Source: an uncultured Cocleimonas sp. (GTDB lineage Bacteria; Pseudomonadota; Gammaproteobacteria; Thiotrichales; Thiotrichaceae). From it: DNA of 33,728 nt. This document shows, piece after piece, positions 31,633-33,728 of the stretch (position 1 is its first letter; every line of letters begins with the position of its first letter). The stretch lies in NCBI GenBank assembly GCA_937929875.1, contig CALFUP010000077.1, positions 1-33,728 of the forward strand, in the 5' to 3' direction. Position numbers and translations under genes: made by a program. The notes beneath the pieces are model-generated. The model saw nothing but the letters and a program-made list of their open reading frames with translations, had not been told where the DNA came from and ran no database searches.

Positions 31633-32943
31633 ATGGATCCTGTTAAGGTCGGTTTATTGGGGTTAGGAACAGTCGGCGGTGGAACGGCAACAATCCTAAA
31701 AAGAAACGCAAAAGAAATCGCTAGACGCGCTGGACGTGGCATAGAAATTGATTTCATTGCAACCTTGGATCCAGCTCGCGCATCTGAATTAGGTGTTGAG
31801 AACACTCGCCTCACCAAAGATGCTTTTGAAGTGGTTGCTGATCCTGATATCGATATTGTTATTGAGCTCATCGGTGGCTATTCACCTGCTAAAGAATTAG
31901 TGATGGCGGCCTTAGAAAACGGCAAACATGTGGTAACTGCCAACAAAGCCTTGATCGCTATGCATGGGGAAGAAATCTTCGCTAAAGCTCAGGAGAAAGG
32001 TCTTGTAGTTGCATTTGAAGCCTCTGTTGCGGGTGGTATTCCAATCATCAAGGCATTACGTGAAGGTCTTGCGGCTAATAATGTTGAATGGTTGGCGGGT
32101 ATTATCAACGGCACTGGTAATTTCATACTGTCAGAGATGCGTGAGAAAGGCAGAGACTTCGACGACGTATTAGCCGAAGCACAGGCGCTTGGTTATGCAG
32201 AGGCAGACCCTACTTTTGATGTAGAAGGTATCGATGCGGCACATAAACTCAGCATCCTTTCATCGATTGCTTTTGGTATTCCATTACAGTTTGATAAAAC
32301 CTATACCGAAGGAATCACTAAGGTTACTCAACAAGATGTCCTGTACGCCGAAGAGCTTGGCTACCGTATCAAACACCTAGGTGTGGCGCGTCGAACGGAA
32401 AAAGGTATCGAGCAACGTGTACACCCAACGCTAATTCCAGAGAGTCGTCTAATTGCTAATGTTAACGGTGTGATGAACGCGATATTAGTACAGGGTGATG
32501 CAGTCGGTGCAACTTTGTATTACGGCGCAGGTGCGGGTGATGAAGCGACTGGTTCTGCGGTAATTGCAGACCTTGTTGATATCACTCGTTCATTAAGCAC
32601 TGACCCGCAAAATCGTGTGCCTTACTTAGCTTTCCAGCCTAATGAATTACAAGATACGCCTGTGATATCGATTGATCAGGTTGAAACTGCGTTTTATGTA
32701 CGCTTATCTGTTAAAGATCAAGCCGGTGTGCTAGCTGAAATCACCAGTATTCTTGATGCAAAAAACATCAGCATTGAAGCCTTCTTACAAAAAGAATTGA
32801 ATGCAGATAGTGGTGAGGCAGATATCATTTTGTTGACCAATGTTGTTAATGAAGGCGATATGAATGACGCATTAGCACAAATAGATGCATTAGCTGTCAT
32901 TGATGGCAAAGCGACTCGTATTCGTGTCGAGTCGCTAAGTTAA
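31633..32943 (+). CDS. hom: Homoserine dehydrogenase
   Basis: Hom reduces aspartate semialdehyde to homoserine with NAD(P)H. The 436-residue monofunctional enzyme has VGLLGLGTVGGGT (nucleotide loop), VVTANKALIA, EASVAGGIPIIKALREGL, GIINGTGNFILSEM and YAEADPTFDVEGIDAAHKLSIL with the catalytic Asp/Lys region. A C-terminal ACT domain (about 352-436, YVRLSVKDQAGVLAEITSIL) is the usual site of threonine feedback. No aspartokinase domain is fused. AAGGAA precedes the ATG at 31633. thrC follows 72 bp later on the same strand, giving a threonine operon. Confidence 0.97.
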   Translation: MDPVKVGLLGLGTVGGGTATILKRNAKEIARRAGRGIEIDFIATLDPARASELGVENTRLTKDAFEVVADPDIDIVIELIGGYSPAKELVMAALENGKHVVTANKALIAMHGEEIFAKAQEKGLVVAFEASVAGGIPIIKALREGLAANNVEWLAGIINGTGNFILSEMREKGRDFDDVLAEAQALGYAEADPTFDVEGIDAAHKLSILSSIAFGIPLQFDKTYTEGITKVTQQDVLYAEELGYRIKHLGVARRTEKGIEQRVHPTLIPESRLIANVNGVMNAILVQGDAVGATLYYGAGAGDEATGSAVIADLVDITRSLSTDPQNRVPYLAFQPNELQDTPVISIDQVETAFYVRLSVKDQAGVLAEITSILDAKNISIEAFLQKELNADSGEADIILLTNVVNEGDMNDALAQIDALAVIDGKATRIRVESLS

Positions 32944-33015
32944 ATCTATTTAATTTCAGTTAGATAGATGAAAAAATTTTATAAGTGAAACTCTGCAAGA
33001 GCAAAAGGTTAAGAA

Positions 33016-33728
33016 ATGAATTTTATTGAAACTCGCGGTAATGACGGTGAAAAATCACCAAAGGTAACTTTTTCAGAAGCGATACTAGGTCCAATGTGTT
33101 CATTTGGTGGTATCTACTCACCAGAAAACTTGCCTGATTTAGGCAGTGACTTTTTGCAAAAGCACGTTGATCAAGACTACAAAACATTGGCGCGTAATGT
33201 GTTGAATGCTTTTCAGATTGATATTCCGCAAGCAGATATTGATTCAGCTCTTGAACTTTATGATGGCTTTGACGACAGCACAAATCCTGCGCCCTTAGTC
33301 AAAGTGAAAGACGACCTGTTTGTCAGTGAGTTATATCACGGCCCAACGCGTGCGTTTAAAGACATGGCATTGCAGCCTTTTGGTTCGGTGCTTTCTTCGC
33401 TGGCACAAAATCGTGATGAAGAATATTTAATACTCGCCGCTACTAGTGGTGACACGGGTCCAGCTGCATTAGAAACCTTTAAAAATCGTAACAATGTACG
33501 CGTTGCTTGTTTATATCCTGATGGTGGAACATCAGATGTACAAAGACTACAAATGGTTACTGAAGATGCACCCAACCTTAAAGTTATCGGTATCAAAGGT
33601 GACTTTGATGATGCTCAAGCGGCACTGAAATTATTACTTAGTTCTGATTCTTTTAAGGCTAAGTTAAAAGAGAAAAATATTGCATTATCTGCGGCAAATT
33701 CAGTGAACTTTGGACGTATTATTTTTCA
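33016..33728 (+). CDS. thrC: Threonine synthase (5' part; runs off the window)
   Basis: ThrC converts O-phosphohomoserine to threonine with PLP. The first 237 codons are present. MNFIETRGNDGEKSPKVTFSEA and GGIYSPENLP form the N-terminal domain. YHGPTRAFKDMALQPFG carries the PLP lysine K115, and LAATSGDTGPAALETF and SANSVNFGRI are further family motifs. The family is about 430-460 residues long, so roughly half is missing. The ATG at 33016 follows GGTTAAGAA, a weak ribosome site. Co-transcription with hom is likely. Confidence 0.96.
   Translation, partial: MNFIETRGNDGEKSPKVTFSEAILGPMCSFGGIYSPENLPDLGSDFLQKHVDQDYKTLARNVLNAFQIDIPQADIDSALELYDGFDDSTNPAPLVKVKDDLFVSELYHGPTRAFKDMALQPFGSVLSSLAQNRDEEYLILAATSGDTGPAALETFKNRNNVRVACLYPDGGTSDVQRLQMVTEDAPNLKVIGIKGDFDDAQAALKLLLSSDSFKAKLKEKNIALSAANSVNFGRIIF

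Noticed and set aside
1-33728. tRNA, rRNA or CRISPR features
   Set aside because: Reading both strands I found no cloverleaf, rRNA-like stretch or regularly spaced repeat array.

Overview
This is an AT-rich chromosomal segment from a gammaproteobacterium. The left edge carries ndk and rlmN in the usual gammaproteobacterial pairing. An RppH-type Nudix gene lies next to an HAD phosphatase, and the right edge has hom followed by thrC. The lineage below class cannot be fixed from the sequence; a marine or aquatic gammaproteobacterium is a guess based on the accessory genes.

Layout. (1) 1-5326 is mostly housekeeping: rlmN and ndk (minus), a DUF3144 protein, a tiny ankyrin protein, an HAD-IB phosphatase divergent from rppH, and a DUF2156 acyl/aminoacyl-transferase-like gene. 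(2) 5844-18203 is a five-gene biosynthetic cluster, all on the plus strand: cytochrome P450, a 2620-residue reducing type I polyketide synthase (KS-AT-DH-degenerate MT-ER-KR-ACP, no thioesterase), an alpha-oxoamine synthase, a formyltransferase and a UbiC-like chorismate lyase. The simplest reading is an iteratively built reduced chain, released by decarboxylative condensation with an amino acid to give a sphingoid-like 2-amino-3-ketone, then oxidised and perhaps N-formylated. The role of the chorismate lyase homologue is open. (3) 18245-20418 holds an RlmI-like methyltransferase and a DUF3465 protein (minus), a decayed cysteine-rich small gene and a GFA-family protein. (4) 20589-23200 holds two adjacent membrane-anchored repeat/coiled-coil proteins, one ending in two helix-hairpin-helix domains and the other in an OmpA-like domain, closed by a strong terminator. 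(5) 23476-29455 is a convergent pair of operons: TVP38 protein and radical SAM protein (plus), facing DUF547, a MerA-like flavoprotein, MTA phosphorylase-like, and the two rSAM/selenodomain-associated transferases (minus). This resembles gene sets found with arsenosugar genes, but no arsM and no typical arsS is present here. (6) 29768-33728 holds a fatty acid hydroxylase, a YkgJ-type Cys-cluster protein, an Mth938-like protein, hom and the 5' part of thrC.

A short G-run repeat, consensus AAAAAGTRGGGGGGTGTCA, occurs five times, always intergenic and always in the same orientation. One copy is followed by a clear hairpin, and two copies bracket the polyketide cluster. A nested set of inverted repeats of about 100 bp sits upstream of ndk. 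The most interesting content is the P450/PKS/oxoamine synthase/formyltransferase/chorismate-lyase cluster, followed by the rSAM-transferase cluster and the HhH/OmpA pair.
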